The notes below the pieces were generated by a model. The model was not told where the DNA came from. It saw only the letters and a list, made by a program, of their open reading frames with translations, and ran no database searches. A stretch of DNA of 64,000 bases from positions 282,041,206 to 282,105,205 of the forward strand of contig NC_092872.1 in assembly GCF_028372415.1 (NCBI RefSeq), in the 5' to 3' direction. The position numbers were made by a program, and so were the translations under genes. Positions 36,700 to 48,629 of this stretch are shown piece after piece. Numbering within the stretch: the first letter of the stretch is position 1; each line of letters begins with the position of its first letter. This stretch comes from Notamacropus eugenii (lineage: Eukaryota; Chordata; Mammalia; Diprotodontia; Macropodidae).

Positions 36700-36870
36700 T
36701 GTTCAGGGCTTTAAAACTGGCAGAGGACATTCCATTCATTACCTCATTTTGATCTCATACCTTGTGGAGCAGGTTTTATAGGTATTGTTATCCCTATTTT
36801 ACATGTGAGGAGACAAGGTTAGAGGTTTGAGTCGCTCATGCATGGTAACATAGCTAGGGAAGGAAGTTGG
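36700..36870 (-). mobile_element. MIR SINE
   Basis: CTATTTTACATGTGAGGAGA and CATTACCTCATTTTGATCTC are antisense MIR. It sits just left of the SINE at 36903. Confidence 0.6.
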
Positions 36871-36902
36871 ATGTCAGTGCTGGTTTTCCCATGGGGTTCT
36901 AC

Positions 36903-37135
36903 TTCAGGCAGCTGTGTAGTGTAGTAGAGCAAAGAGTCTGAAGTCAGGAAGACTCATCTTCTTGGGTTCAAATCTGGCTTCAGACACTTATTTGCTGTGT
37001 GACCCTGTTTGCCTCAGTTTCCTCATCTGTAAAATGAGCTGGAGAAGAAAATGGCAAACCACTCTGGTGTCTTTACCAAGAAAGCCCAAGATGGAGTCAC
37101 AAAGAGTCAGACACAGTTGAAAAACGACTGAACAT
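36903..37135 (+). mobile_element. tRNA-headed CORE-SINE
   Basis: Same family as 32040-32300: TTTGCTGTGTGACCCTGTTT, CATCTGTAAAATGAGCTGGA, then GAGTCACAAAGAGTCAGACA. Near full-length, diverged. Confidence 0.8.
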
Positions 37136-37859
37136 ACTTCTAATACTATCACTCCTACAATCTTACCACCATTAACAACCACCTAGTAGACTTCACTAAC
37201 TTTTGGCAAAGGCATTTAGTTGTTAAGATAGTAGAGTAAGAACAGTGGGCCCAAAGCCTTCTTCCCAGCCCTCCCCACTCTTTCCACAAAGACACTGGGA
37301 AGAGGAGGCTCACACTTTGAGTACATCTAAGTGAGGCAGATGCAGCCAACCCTCTGATGACATGGTCAAGGGAAGCAAAGATGGAGAAAATGACTCCTTC
37401 CTCCACTACTCCTCCAGAATAATTCTCTCTCAGGGGTCTGACTTTTCTTCCACTTTTGGCTCCAATTCCTGCACCTCGGATTTATGCTGTCCCTCTCTCC
37501 CTCTCCTGCCCCTCTGTTGAATTAGGGGATTGATGTAATTCCTATGGCCCCTAGAGATCTATCCAGCACACTTTCCCAGCCAATCACTCCAGATCCATTT
37601 TTGACCCAAAGAGGAGATTCTACCTTAAAAAGGTATCTGGGAGTAAAGAATCTTATTTAAATATTTCAAAACTAAGCATGTGTGACTACATCTGTGAGAG
37701 CAGAACTGAGGTGTAGGTGACTACAATGAGGTTGTAAGAAAACTTAACCTCACTTTAGGATTATATTCTGGGTTCAGTGATTCTAACTCATTGAAAGGGA
37801 AGAAAGGGAAAGATCCTCTCCCTTACATAAACACGGGCAAAATGAAGACCAAAATGATC
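37136..37859. other. Gene-free block
   Basis: No repeat or coding exon is recognised with confidence. Confidence 0.35.
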
Positions 37860-38135
37860 CCTGTTGGCAGATGGAGTTGAGAAATTCCAGAGAATTGCCA
37901 GTTAAACTAATTGAAATGATGAATAGCCTCGGTAAAGTAGCTGGTGACAAAATAAATTCATGAGAATCATCAGCATTTCTATAAATGATGAGTAGATCTG
38001 GCTAGCTCTCAGATATCCCATGCATTTTGTAGTTACGTTGAAACTTACCAACAGTCACACAAGATTTATGTAAATACAGCTACCACTCTGTTTACAGAGA
38101 CGAAGGTTTAAATAAACAGAAAGATACTCATCTCT
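37860..38135 (+). mobile_element. Old L1 ORF2 fragment
   Basis: GGTGACAAAATAAATTCATG and ATCATCAGCATTTCTATAAA correspond to the L1 ORF2 stretch also seen at 11.04 kb. Diverged; it ends against the AT-rich block. Confidence 0.6.
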
Positions 38136-38154
38136 CAACTACACCTCTAAAATA

Positions 38155-38572
38155 AATACATAACATATATTATTTGTAATATGATGTTATATGTAATATA
38201 TAGCCATATGTACATCACACAAACCACAGATATATAGATAATATATAGTATCTAAATATTTATTCTAAACAATACATTCTATACAATCTATAAATAATAT
38301 AAATGCATGAATATATAAATTATAAACATAAGATATTTATTATGGTGTGTTACAGTAGAATATGCAATATTGATGTAATGTTTTATATGGATGCTATATT
38401 AATATCATAGGTTCTATATTAATGTCATATAATATAATATATAACAATAATATATAGCATATTATTTATATCATACATTATATGTGTATTATATGATATA
38501 ATACCATGTTATACATAATGATATAGAAATATACAATACATATAATATGCATAATAAAATTATATTAGTTAA
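38155..38572. repeat. AT-rich low-complexity block
   Basis: About 420 bases of TATA/ATAT-type sequence with very few G or C. It contains many near-palindromic ATATAT segments and no coding potential. Confidence 0.85.
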
Positions 38573-38636
38573 ATCAATGCATACATTCAGTTCTATTCCA
38601 ATCAAATGATAAATTTTGGGAGTCCCCTTGCATCAC

Positions 38637-38849
38637 CTTTGTGGTGGAATTCCGAGGACAGACAGAAGCAAGAGTTTCATTTATCCCCCCCTTTCTCTTT
38701 CTTGGGATTTCTCTTTTTGGTCCCAATGTGGAGTATCTGTTGTGTTTTCCAGGAGGTCTTTCTTTGGTGACTTTCTGATGTTCTTTTAACACCCCTGGGA
38801 TGACAGGTGGCTCCCCTTTGTTCCTCCATGGTATGAATTGAGTAATCCT
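38637..38849 (-). CDS. Candidate orphan exon, product unknown
   Basis: Seen on the minus strand: a pyrimidine-rich acceptor (tatgttcttcttaag), 71 open codons in phase 0, and a plausible donor AAG|gtgatg. If that donor is not used the frame stays open to a stop at 38574. The peptide is basic and hydrophilic (for example FIPWRNKGEPPVIPGVLKE, then RYSTLGPKREIPRKRKGG). I do not recognise it. It lies upstream of TEX36 on the same strand, and a phase-0 donor could join in frame to the TEX36 exon at 31577-31708, but human TEX36 has no such segment as I recall it. It could be an alternative TEX36 exon, another gene, or chance. Confidence 0.22.
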
Positions 38850-40149
38850 CTTAAGAAGAACATAAAAGAAGTTATAATTATAAGTCTGTTTGAAAATGAA
38901 GCCCATAGGAATGGAAAATACAACTCAAGTCTTCAGCTCCTTAAAACAAAACATTTGTTGTAGAAGAGAAAATTAGTCATGTTTGAGGCAGTGACAGAGG
39001 GTTTGGCTCTGGCACCACACAGGGAGAAAGGCAGAGGGTCTGTAAGCAAAAGAGAAGTCTTTGGACCTTTAAAAACTATTTTATACACTGATTGTGCACT
39101 ATAAAACATGATGCAGATTTCATCAACTTGGCAGTAAACTGTGGGCTAATAAAATGGCCTTGTTACAAAGATAATAATAAAAAATTTTTAAAAGGAGCCA
39201 TAAAAAATGGAGCCAGGTTGGGTGATGGCTGCAGGCTCTGGTTTCTCTACCTCAAGAGAGATCCAAAGTTCATTGGTTGAGTTAATGGGGCATACAGACA
39301 CAAACACCACCTCGTTTGCTCTGGCTTTGGTCCTTTATTAATGTTCCAGGGCAATTTTGCCCCACAGACCCAGCTTTTAAAAGGCACCTGGGAAAAGATA
39401 CTGAATGTGACCTTACTTGAATGGGAAATACATATACCTTATGAATTCCAGTCATAGGTAAGGCTGCTTTATAAAACTGAAAAGACTCAGAAATAAATGT
39501 TAATGATGATGAAGATGAGGATGATATAATAAATTTTAGCTACTTAGTTGACCCTGAAAGTTGAAGATGTGGATGTGGAGGAATATACTTCTCTTCCTAC
39601 TGAAGTTACTCCCTCCTGGTCCACCAGAAAATAAGCTGCCTGAAGCCAAGGAAGCACAGGGTGAGGTTGAGTCAGGGGGTACAGCTATCCCCATTCCCAG
39701 ATCTGCTCCTTACTTCCTGTGGGACTTGGAACAAGCCCCTCTCTGGGTGTCCATAAGCAAAAGGCCCAGGCTGCACTAAGGGACCACCAAGGTCCCTTCC
39801 GGCTCCAGAGCGTTGACCCTCTGGCTGATCTGTCTACCTTTATGACCCCAGCTCCTCTTACAGTGCCCAGGTGGCACTGCTTATGGAACTATGTGCTGCA
39901 CAAGCCTCTTCTGCCCATTAAATCCAGGTTAGTGCAGACTATTCCTGGACACTGTCAGCTGCAGGAGTTTCTAGCCTAGGTGTCATGGCTAGGTACTCCC
40001 TTCCCTTTTCATAACAGTAGAAGTAGCTCTGACAACCACCCACTAGGGGAGAAGTCCATAAGAAGGACTGCCAGAGGGATGAAATCAGCTGGCAGAAAAC
40101 AAGTCCAGTGGGTCTGACAGCCGGTGAGGATGCCTTCCATGAGGTTGGC
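38850..40149. other. Gene-free block right of the candidate orphan exon
   Basis: Unassigned sequence with short ORFs only. No partner exon for 38637-38849 was recognised. Confidence 0.35.
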
Positions 40150-40288
40150 ACTTCCCCAACAGGTCAGTGAAATGGGGATGACAGCACCTATCTCACAGGG
40201 TTGTTGTAGGATCAAATGAAATAATATCTGTAAAGTGCTTTGTAAAACTGAAAATGCTCTGGAAATAAAAGTTGTTGATGATGAAGAT
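40150..40288 (+). mobile_element. MIR SINE 3' half
   Basis: GATGACAGCACCTATCTCAC, AGGGTTGTTGTAGGATCAAA and GTAAAGTGCTTTGTAAAACT are sense MIR. Confidence 0.7.
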
Positions 40289-40290
40289 TA

Positions 40291-40650
40291 TGGAAAACAA
40301 GAAAGGAGTTCTGTTTCCACAGGTTAAAACTCCCAGCCTTAAGTGATCAGAGTTGTGACCTAGCATGGTCAGATTAAAGGTCAGAAACGCGTATGCAGAA
40401 CATGGCCAATTGAGAGTGTGGTAGGAAGTCCAAAATTTAGAATAGTATAAAAAGGGCTTGCATTGGTCTGAACAAATTGTAGTCTTACTTGGGAGCTACT
40501 GGTTCATTCAGGGGGAATCAATGTGGAAGGCACTCCTTCCTCCTAAAAAGAGGGGTGGGGTCCACTTTGACCAAAGCATTCAATTTCTCTGAACTCTGCT
40601 CTAATAAATTTTCCTTGATACCTTTTTGTGTGTCAAGTGTGTTTCTAACA
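40291..40650 (+). mobile_element. Solo LTR fossil, ERV1-like
   Basis: About 360 bases with LTR layout: it starts TGG, has a promoter-like AGTATAAAAAGGGC near 40445, a poly(A) signal (AATAAA) near 40605 followed by a TG-rich stretch, and ends ACA. The flanks AGATTA and AGATGA look like an imperfect six-base target-site duplication. No internal viral genes lie beside it, so it is a lone LTR left by recombination. The class is inferred from layout only. It sits between an older MIR and an L2 tail. Its age is moderate. Confidence 0.55.
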
Positions 40651-40654
40651 AGAT

Positions 40655-40748
40655 GATAATGTAGTAAATTCCTTGAGGTTAGAGACCGTTTTCATGTTTG
40701 TCTTTCCCCAGTATCTGGCACATAGTAGGTCCTTGTTGAATTGAATTC
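40655..40748 (+). mobile_element. L2 LINE 3' end
   Basis: AAATTCCTTGAGGTTAGAGA, TATCTGGCACATAGTAGGTC and CTTGTTGAATTGAATT mark the L2 end, directly right of the solo LTR. Confidence 0.75.
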
Positions 40749-40780
40749 TTCTCCACCAGAACTCTCTCTGTATTTATATC

Positions 40781-40902
40781 TGTCTCTGTTTCTCTCTTTT
40801 CCTCTCCTTCTCTTTTTCTTTCTCTCCCCTTTCCCTTCTACTTCGCCTTCTCTCTTTCCTTCCCTTTCTCTCTCTGTCCTTCCTTTCTCTCCTCCTCCTC
40901 CT

Positions 40903-40968
<66 letters not shown>
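40781..40968 (+). repeat. Polypyrimidine tract ending in (CT)n
   Basis: A T/C stretch with few interruptions, closing in about 30 pure CT units (40907-40968). Confidence 0.95.
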
Positions 40969-40973
<5 letters not shown>

Positions 40974-42659
40974 TTGTCTGGTAGGGAGATGGGAATCAAT
41001 CCAAGGGAGACCAAGAGTATCCTGAGAATAGTCTTTTGGCCCAAGACTATAATTTTAAACCTTGATCAAGCAGCCTGTGATGGGAAGTGAGCTGACCTCT
41101 CCTTTGTGAGTCACTCGTCGGGCCACCAGCAAATTATTCTTGAATTCTAAAACTCAAGATTCTCTCTTCAGTTGAGTAATAGAAGACCTAATGTCTCAAT
41201 TAATTAAGCAGCTGAATAATCACTCTTCCATTGCAAATAACTCATTGATAACTGTAGTCTCAGAGGGCTGGCTGAGGCTGAGGTTAGGTGACTTGTCTGA
41301 AGTCACAAATCTAAGACGTATAAGAGGCTGTGGAGGTTGTTCTTCCTTCATTTATGAAGAGGCCCAATGGTACCATGGTGATGTCTTGACTTTCTGGTGA
41401 ATTGGATTAAGTGAGGCAGAGCTGCGCAAATCATCCACCCCACTCTTCTGGAGTCACGGAAGCCCAGTGGCAGGACAGGGCATGAATCAAGGTCATGGCC
41501 TTCTATCCTCTTTGGTAGCTGCCTCCTCTTTAGTGAGAATAATCAGTTAAAATGGGAAGCTATCCAAGGTTGGGCTAGAGTTAAGTTCCCCACCCCCTCC
41601 TCTCACCTGCCCTTCTCCCTGCCCACCTCTCTTGAGGCAAGGTTTCGAATTGTAGGGGAAGGGGCAATAGAATCTCAAAGTGAGTGGGCCATGTTTCTTC
41701 AGGGAAGGTCTAATCTAGGCCCCTTGTTGGCAAAACCGTATTTATGCTCAGGTACAAGTTAGATGAGACAGCCTCTGGGCTTCCTTCCAACTCTGAAATT
41801 CCAATTGTGTGATTAGGCGTACTTTTCCCAGGAATTAATAGAGACTAACAAGACCTAAACTTCTTATGAGAATCATAGGTTTTCAAGTAGGATGAGGACT
41901 CAGAGACCATCTAATCAAACCTCATTTTACAGATGAGGGAACTCAAGACCAGAGAGATGAAAAAGCCATGTATGAAGTTGGTGGCAAAGCCAGCACCAGA
42001 TTTCTTGTCCCCTGACTCTCTCAGGGCATTCTCAACATTCTTCCTAATCAAGTCAGAGTATGAGTAATCAACATTTAAAAAAAAAAAGTCTTTAAAATCT
42101 AACAGTTAGCCATTTCTCATCATCATCATTACCATGAATACTAAAATACTTGGGGAGGGACTTCATGGTATAGTTAGTTCAGAGATTTGGAAGCAAAGAA
42201 TTATCCTATTACTTACATAACAGACTTCTCTAAAATGGCAATGGAGTGATTTGAAGATAGCAATTACTCTGAAGCAGAGGACAAATATGATTTTATCTGG
42301 CTACTCATTCCAATTTGATGATTTGGATACCTTGTCAGAGAAGTACTGGATCTTAGAGGAGGAGAGCCCATTTGGAGTCCAGTTCTGCCTGTGACAGTTA
42401 CTAGCTGTGGAACTCTGGGCTATGGGCAGTTGACACACTGTCAAGTGCACACTATCAAGACCTCCAGCCCTAGAAAAATCCCAGGTTCATTCTTTTTGTA
42501 TCCAGAACACCTTGCCAGACAAAGCTCAGCACAGCACAGTTAGGAAAGATGTCCATAGAGGCCCCAAAGGACAGAACATCATGAAGTCCAATTTCTTGGA
42601 TGTGATGATGACTAGACAAGGCGGCTGTTGAACTCTTCTTTCTATGGTGTGTCTATAGC
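40969..42659. other. Gene-free block
   Basis: Apart from the MIR at 41878-42012 nothing is recognised. Confidence 0.35.
41878..42012 (-). mobile_element. MIR SINE
   Basis: CTCATTTTACAGATGAGGGA and CTCAAGACCAGAGAGATGAA are antisense MIR. Confidence 0.65.
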
Positions 42660-43145
42660 AATTCTCACAGAGGTTCCAGTTGGTATCTTATCCACAAACA
42701 TCCACTCAGACACCTTGGCATCTTCTCAGCCACTGCCCCTTCCCCGCAACCTGGACCTTTGCACCAGACATCCCCCCTTCTCAGCACCCACCCCAACTCT
42801 ACCCTGGGTGATCCCAGACCAGGCTTCACATCTAATCCACAGGCATCTTCCCCAACCATCTAGCCTCCTTCCCTTCTGCAACATCCATACTCAGCTCCAC
42901 TTTCTACCTCTTGCTGTGGGCACCAGAATTAAATCAATGCTACTTGTGCTTCTGCCCTATGGCTCAACTGCCCATTGCCACGACTCTCCAGAACATGACC
43001 CCCACTTACCTTCTAAGTGCTATCTCACTCTTTTTGAAGGGGGGTCCTGGAGAGCAGAGATTGCTTCCCTTTCACATTTGCATGCCCAGATCTTGGCACA
43101 TAGTAGGCGCTTGATAAATGCTTTTTCATTCATTTATTCCATTCA
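42660..43145 (+). mobile_element. L2 LINE 3' region
   Basis: A C-rich body ends in CTTGGCACATAGTAGGCGCT, TGATAAATGCTTTTTCATTC and an ATTC-rich tail, the standard L2 3' end. Confidence 0.75.
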
Positions 43146-44306
43146 TTGAGATGACCTCAACAGCTGCTAAACATTTCAGCAGTAAGTCATTAAGACTTTG
43201 CCTCCCTTCCTTATAGGGCAGATTGAACCTGTGCACTGTGTTTTACTATAAAGGTTCTTTTTGTAATATTCGTGGCATTGTAAGATTTCACATGACATCC
43301 TTACCTCAGCCATCTGTTCATGAAAGATACAGCCATTATATGCTTTCCGTCACTCAAGTGACTTTTAAAAATTTTTCTCTATTTAAATGTTATGTTACAT
43401 CTAAATGAGTAGTTCTTTTGCTCAGCTTTTGCCCTTGCCCTGAAGGAATTGTGAGGATTCAAGTTAATAAGCTTTGAATGGCCTGGTGATCACTGTGATC
43501 ATAGATGTGAATCAGATCAAGGAAGAGCTCTGACATTCCACTGGAGCACATGTGAAGCTGCTCAACGTCTTTCATCCTGATGCTCTCAAGCCAAATTCCT
43601 TTTCTTAATGTCTAAAATGATGCTTCATTTGCAATTGCTTTGACAACAACTTTAAATGGTTTATTTAACACATTTTTCCTTTGATACGGTTCAGAATCAC
43701 AGAATCTCAGTGACAAGCGACTCAGAATCCAGCTCATCACTGACCAAGAGTGCCCAGCACAGTCAGCCCGCAGGGTAGTCATTCAGCCTCTGCCAGCAGG
43801 CCCCAGGGAGGGGGGCCCCTCTCCCTCTGAGGCTGGCCATTCCACTGGAGGAGAGCCTCAATGCTTAGCTACTTGTTCCTGGTGTCAAATCTAATTGTTC
43901 CTGTTCACATCCGATGTTCCTCATTCTGCCTCTGGACCAATGGACAGAATAAATCTCATGACAGTCCTGAGATATCTGAGAGACAATTGTCATGTCTGTC
44001 TGTGGTCTTCAGCAATCTCCCTTTGCTAAAAACTAGATTTAGCATGCACAAAGGCCTTCTTTGGAGGAAAATCGCTGAATGGGCCTGAAACCCAGAAACC
44101 ATTTAAGCTCCCCATTCTCCACAAGCACCCACAAGACTCCCATTTTTCACAACCTAATACACCTGGAATTGAATTAGGTGGGGCTCTTTGCACAAATCAG
44201 CTGTACCTGGCCTTTGGTGTTTTAAGATTCATTATTGCAAGAGTATCTTTTCCCAACTCCAGCTTGCCTAGGTGGGTTAATGGAGGATCAATTGCTTTCC
44301 TGTTTC

Positions 44307-44308
<2 letters not shown>
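43146..44308. other. Non-repetitive gene-free block
   Basis: Complex sequence. 43590-43690 is AT-rich and could be conserved non-coding DNA. No exon recognised. Confidence 0.35.

Positions 44309-44379
<71 letters not shown>
44309..44379 (+). repeat. (CA)n microsatellite
   Basis: About 35 uninterrupted CA units, the longest pure CA run in the window. Confidence 0.95.
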
Positions 44380-44381
<2 letters not shown>

Positions 44382-44678
44382 CATTTCTGCCAGATGCCTA
44401 GAAGCAAACTAGTCAAAGAAGGCAGAGAAATCCAACCTCAAAGAAATGGGCAGACAACAACAACGTCAGTCAATTAAGAGTAAATTAGCCCTGGCTTCCC
44501 ATTGGCTACTGAAACCATGGCTTCCTCGTCCCCATTATGAAATGAGATAATATTTGTTAAGCACTTAGCATGGTGTCTGGAACATATACTTCTAACACTC
44601 CTGGGATATCCCTGCTAATTTCTACAATTTGGGACCATTATATCTGGCATTTGAAAGTGCTATAAACAGCAATAATAC

Positions 44679-44885
44679 GGAAGGAGGAGAAAGGAAGAGA
44701 AAGAAGAAAGGAAGGAATGAAGAGAAAAAAGGTAGAAAGAAGAAAGGAAAAAAGAAAGAGAAAGAAGAAAGGAAAGAAAGAACAAGGAAAAAGAAGGAAG
44801 GGAGAAAGAAAGAAGAAAGGAAGAAAAAGGGGAGAAGGAAGGAAAGAAGGAGGGAAGGAGGGAGAGAAAGGAGAGAAGAGAGAGA
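44679..44885 (+). repeat. Polypurine tract, irregular GAAA/GGAA
   Basis: A 207-base A/G stretch with only a few T interruptions. Confidence 0.9.
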
Positions 44886-46159
44886 TGGCTTTCCACCTTC
44901 CAGGAGAAGCCCTCATGTAGCTCTCCTGGGAAAGGCTCTGAATAGCAGAGAAAGAGGCTTCTGGAGGCAAAATGCAGTTTTCTGATTCTGCCTTGGGCAG
45001 CCCAGCTTCAGCTTGACCTAAGAATTCAATCACGTTCCACCAAGGCTTACTGAGTACTTATTTCATTTATAAATATTTGGTCCGGAGTCTGGACAATTCC
45101 CTCACCAGTACAGATAAATCCTCTACTCTGGCCTTGCAGAGTTTCCTGGCACACAGAGAGGTCAGTTATTTCCCAGGGTCATTGAACCAGTTCATGTGGG
45201 TCAGAGGCGGCAACTGGCCCCAGAAGGCCAGACCTCTAGCCACTCTGCCACCGCCTCTAGCGCACACACACACACATACACACACACAGTATATGTAAAG
45301 CAAAAACAGTAATTTTCACAGTGAGAGCCTGTTAATAGCTAGGTGGAAGTAAGCCCCGCCTTATGTGGAAGGTGGCCCCAAATTGGGCTTTGAGGGAAGC
45401 TAGGGATTCTGCAGCCCAGTGGTGAGGAGACAGTTCATTCCAAGCCTGGGGGCCCACTTGTGCAAAGTCTTGGAGGCAGGAGATGGCACAGGAAATATCC
45501 TGTGAAGAAATCCATGAGCCACAACCTACTTATCTGAATTTGGCTCTTGCCACAAGCCAGAGAATACTCATGGAAGTGCACAGTGTGGGGAAAAGGCCTA
45601 TGAATTGTGTGCTGGTCCTTTCTACCCTCCACAGATTGTAACTGGCTTTATTGTGATCATCTTAAAGAACCCAGGACGAGCAAGTCACTTTTTCATCATC
45701 TGTCCTAAGAACAGGGAGAAACAGTACAGGTAAACCCAAATGGGATTTCTATTTGGCTTGGGGAGTTGTTTTCAGTCTGAGCTGTAAGAACGTGTATAAT
45801 CCTAGTTCTCTTCCCCTACCACAGAGGAACAGCTGAGTTGATCCTCAGCCAGCAGCAGCCTTTGCCTCCCACTAGAAACACTTGAGTTCCCAGCTGGAGC
45901 ACTGGGATCACCTAGCATAAACCTCTTCACTTTGCTGGTGAAAATAGGTGAAAGAGATTTTTCAGGGTCATGCATTCAGTAGCAGAGCCCAGGTTCAAAC
46001 CCAGGCCTTAGGAAGACAAGTATACAGGGTCCAAGGCTGCTAACATCTAGCTCCGAGTTCCTACCCCTACAAGCAATGAAAAAGTGATGTTAGAAAGTAG
46101 TTCAGAGCTCTGTCTCCAAAATTACTCAGCTGTGACTTAGCAGTTCCTAAGAAGTCAAA
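44886..46159. other. Gene-free block
   Basis: Only the short (CA)n at 45261 and weak MIR-like phrases near 45950-46010 were seen. Confidence 0.35.
45261..45289 (+). repeat. (CA)n microsatellite, short
   Basis: About 14 CA units with one T interruption. Confidence 0.85.
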
Positions 46160-46620
46160 CACAAGAGGCATAGAAAAATGTCTATAAGGAGGATCTTTTA
46201 CTGCAGCAAAGACCTGGAAATAAAGTGGATTCACATCAACTTCAGAGTAGCTGAGTGAATTTATCATATGTGAAGATAATGCAGTGTTATTGTGTGGTAA
46301 GAAATGACAAAAGGGTTGAATTCAGAGAAACCTGGGAAGATGCACAGGAATGGATGCAGAATGAAAGGAGCAGAATCACGAGAGTCTATACAATGAGACA
46401 ATATCGTAAAGGAAAACAGCTATGGAAGACGACTCAGGGTGCTGACCTCCAAACACTGGGCAGAAAGATGAAAGCCTACAGGAGCAGAATGAGACATACA
46501 ATGTCCATGGGTGCCAATGGGTGACTTTGTTTTGTATGACTATACTTGTTACAAGAGGGTTTTCTGGGGGTAGGAGGCAGAGGGAGATAGGTACAGGTGT
46601 CTAGTAATAGTGGTGCTCTA
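46160..46620 (+). mobile_element. Old L1 3' fragment
   Basis: The translation QCYCVVRNDKRVEFRETWED corresponds to the same ORF2 end as in the other L1 copies, but divergence is much higher and the 3' part is barely recognisable. Confidence 0.75.
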
Positions 46621-46969
46621 AAAAGAAGAAAACAGAGTCCAGAGCATCATTGAAACATTTCATTACTGCACAGAGGAAAGCAGAAGGAAGATCACTCAGG
46701 AACCCAGACAAGTAGGACAATTGTGTCACTATCTTGGTGAATTTATTTATTTCTTAAAAATTATTTAATTTTTAATTTTTGGAATAAAACAAGCATGTCT
46801 ATACTATAATAAAAATGCAAATGAAACTGCAAATCCATTATATATAACTTGTTATTCCTTTAAAAATGTAATAAATTTATCATGTACATTTTTTATTTTT
46901 TTGCTTTTTTTCTTCCCTCTTACCCCACTCCCCACCCCCACCCCAGAGGTGGCTACCATTACACACAAA

Positions 46970-47011
<42 letters not shown>

Positions 47012-48004
47012 TAGACATACACTTGATGTTCAGACTCATAATTGTTTTTTTAACTATGCGATGTTATGGTCAATGGCTCCTGCTTAAGGTTGCTTCTGAG
47101 TTCCCAACATAGGTGATTTAGCTCTGGCACCAGATGGCCCCTGATTTATCTGGGCTCATTATCTGACTTCCAGACTTCTATGTTGCTCCTCACTTTCGTT
47201 AGCTCCAAAATTGCCAGGCTCTGTCCTGCCTTATTGAATCCCTTCATCTAGACAACTAGGGTTTTCAGGGCCCATCAGGGCCCGTCTTAGTAATTGTGGC
47301 TTAAGAGACCATGTCCTCCAGCTTTTGCAGGGCTAACACAAAAACGCATCCTACTATATCTGCAGTACTAGACTCTAAATGCCAAGAAGTCGAAGGCTTT
47401 GACCTCTCTCAGTTTTGTATCTCCCTCACTCCCCAGTCCAATGCTCTGGATGCTTATAAAGTGACTGTTGGATTGACCTGAATACAGGACCTAAGTGAAC
47501 ACAATGAGTGATTCAATACAGTTTATTGACTATGGTGAGAGAAGTCAAACCAGAGATGAATTAAAAAGGATGTACCATAAGATCAAAGGAACCCAAGGAG
47601 TACCATGACACTTGGGCAGAGACTGGTGAGTCTATCTGCCTCAAGTCCTTCTCCTCCTATCCACTCCCCACTTGTCTGTCCTGTCCTGTCCTGTCCATAC
47701 TCTGAGGCTCAGATGCCAATAGGCCTCTGCCTCAGGGCTCTTCTGGACCCTCCTGGATTGAGTGATTATCAATAGTAACTGTTGCTGTTTCCCTCCCAGT
47801 CTGATGTGTTTCTTTTTCTTTGCCTCATTAAACGGGCCATGCCCTGGCTACTTTTTTAATGCCAAGTGCTGCGCTGACCACTGGACATATGAGGAAAAAT
47901 ATGTATTCCTGACTAAAGTAAAAAACCAAAATTAAGTGCCCATTGAACAGAGAACCTCTCTGTGAAGATTTAAGATCTAGTCCCCACCTTCATGGAGCTT
48001 CATC
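46621..48004. other. Gene-free block
   Basis: AT-rich with the (GT)n at 46973. No coding or named repeat sequence beyond that. Confidence 0.35.
46973..47009 (+). repeat. (GT)n microsatellite
   Basis: About 18 GT units. Confidence 0.9.
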
Positions 48005-48178
48005 TAGTACAGTGGTTTTCAAAGTGCATCTGGGGGCCCATGAGGCTGAGACTATTTTCACAATAATACATTTTATTTAATATCAATACACATAATCCCC
48101 CAGAACAAAAAAATCTGAGGTTCTCAATAATTTTAAAAAGATAAAGAGTTCCTGAGACCAAAATTTTGGAAAATGAAG
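48005..48178. mobile_element. hAT-type non-autonomous DNA transposon relic
   Basis: Starts near CAGTGGTTTTCAAAGTGCAT and ends near CTGAGACCAAAATTTTGGAA. These are degraded inverted ends of the hAT-Charlie kind, with an AT-rich middle. No transposase is present. Confidence 0.55.
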
Positions 48179-48224
48179 GAGACAGGCTGGTCATGCAGCA
48201 AGAATGAAAACTAGCAGACTCAAC

Positions 48225-48326
48225 AAAAAGAAAAGGGAAGGGAAAGGGAAAGTTGGAAAGGGAAGGGAAGGGAAGGGAAGGAAAGGAAAGGAGAAAGGAG
48301 AAAGGAGAAAGGAAAAGGAAAGAAGA
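48225..48326 (+). repeat. Polypurine tract, (GGGAA)n/(GGAGAAA)n
   Basis: A 102-base A/G tract with a TT interruption, lying between a hAT relic and a SINE 3' body. Confidence 0.9.
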
Positions 48327-48417
48327 TCATGCCATCATTCTTAAACAGGACTATTCAATGATTGGGCGTTACCTCACCCTAAGTGAGTACCTGCGAAGAA
48401 CTTTGCCAGTGCATCCT

Positions 48418-48595
48418 CTGTCATCTCCAGTCATCCTGATGAATATCTGGTCACTGGATTCAAATGACTCTGGAGGAGAAAAGGAGATTGGTGACTTGCA
48501 CAGCCTTCTCTCACTTAAAACAAGGTCAAGTGCAAGTCATGTCATCATTTCTCTGATGGCATGGTCTTCTTCAGCAACGAAAGATGAACACAACT
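48418..48595 (+). mobile_element. SINE 3' body (WSINE1-like)
   Basis: Matches the 3' body of the copy at 25198-25515, including CTGATGAATATCTGGTCACT and GGCATGGTCTTCTTCAGCAA. The tRNA-like head is missing. Confidence 0.8.
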
Positions 48596-48629
48596 CTCCA
48601 TTTGCCACTAAAGGGATTTTCCCGAAACC

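Noticed and set aside
42628-43149. 173-codon plus-strand ORF
   Set aside because: It lies in an L2 3' region that ends in the standard L2 tail.
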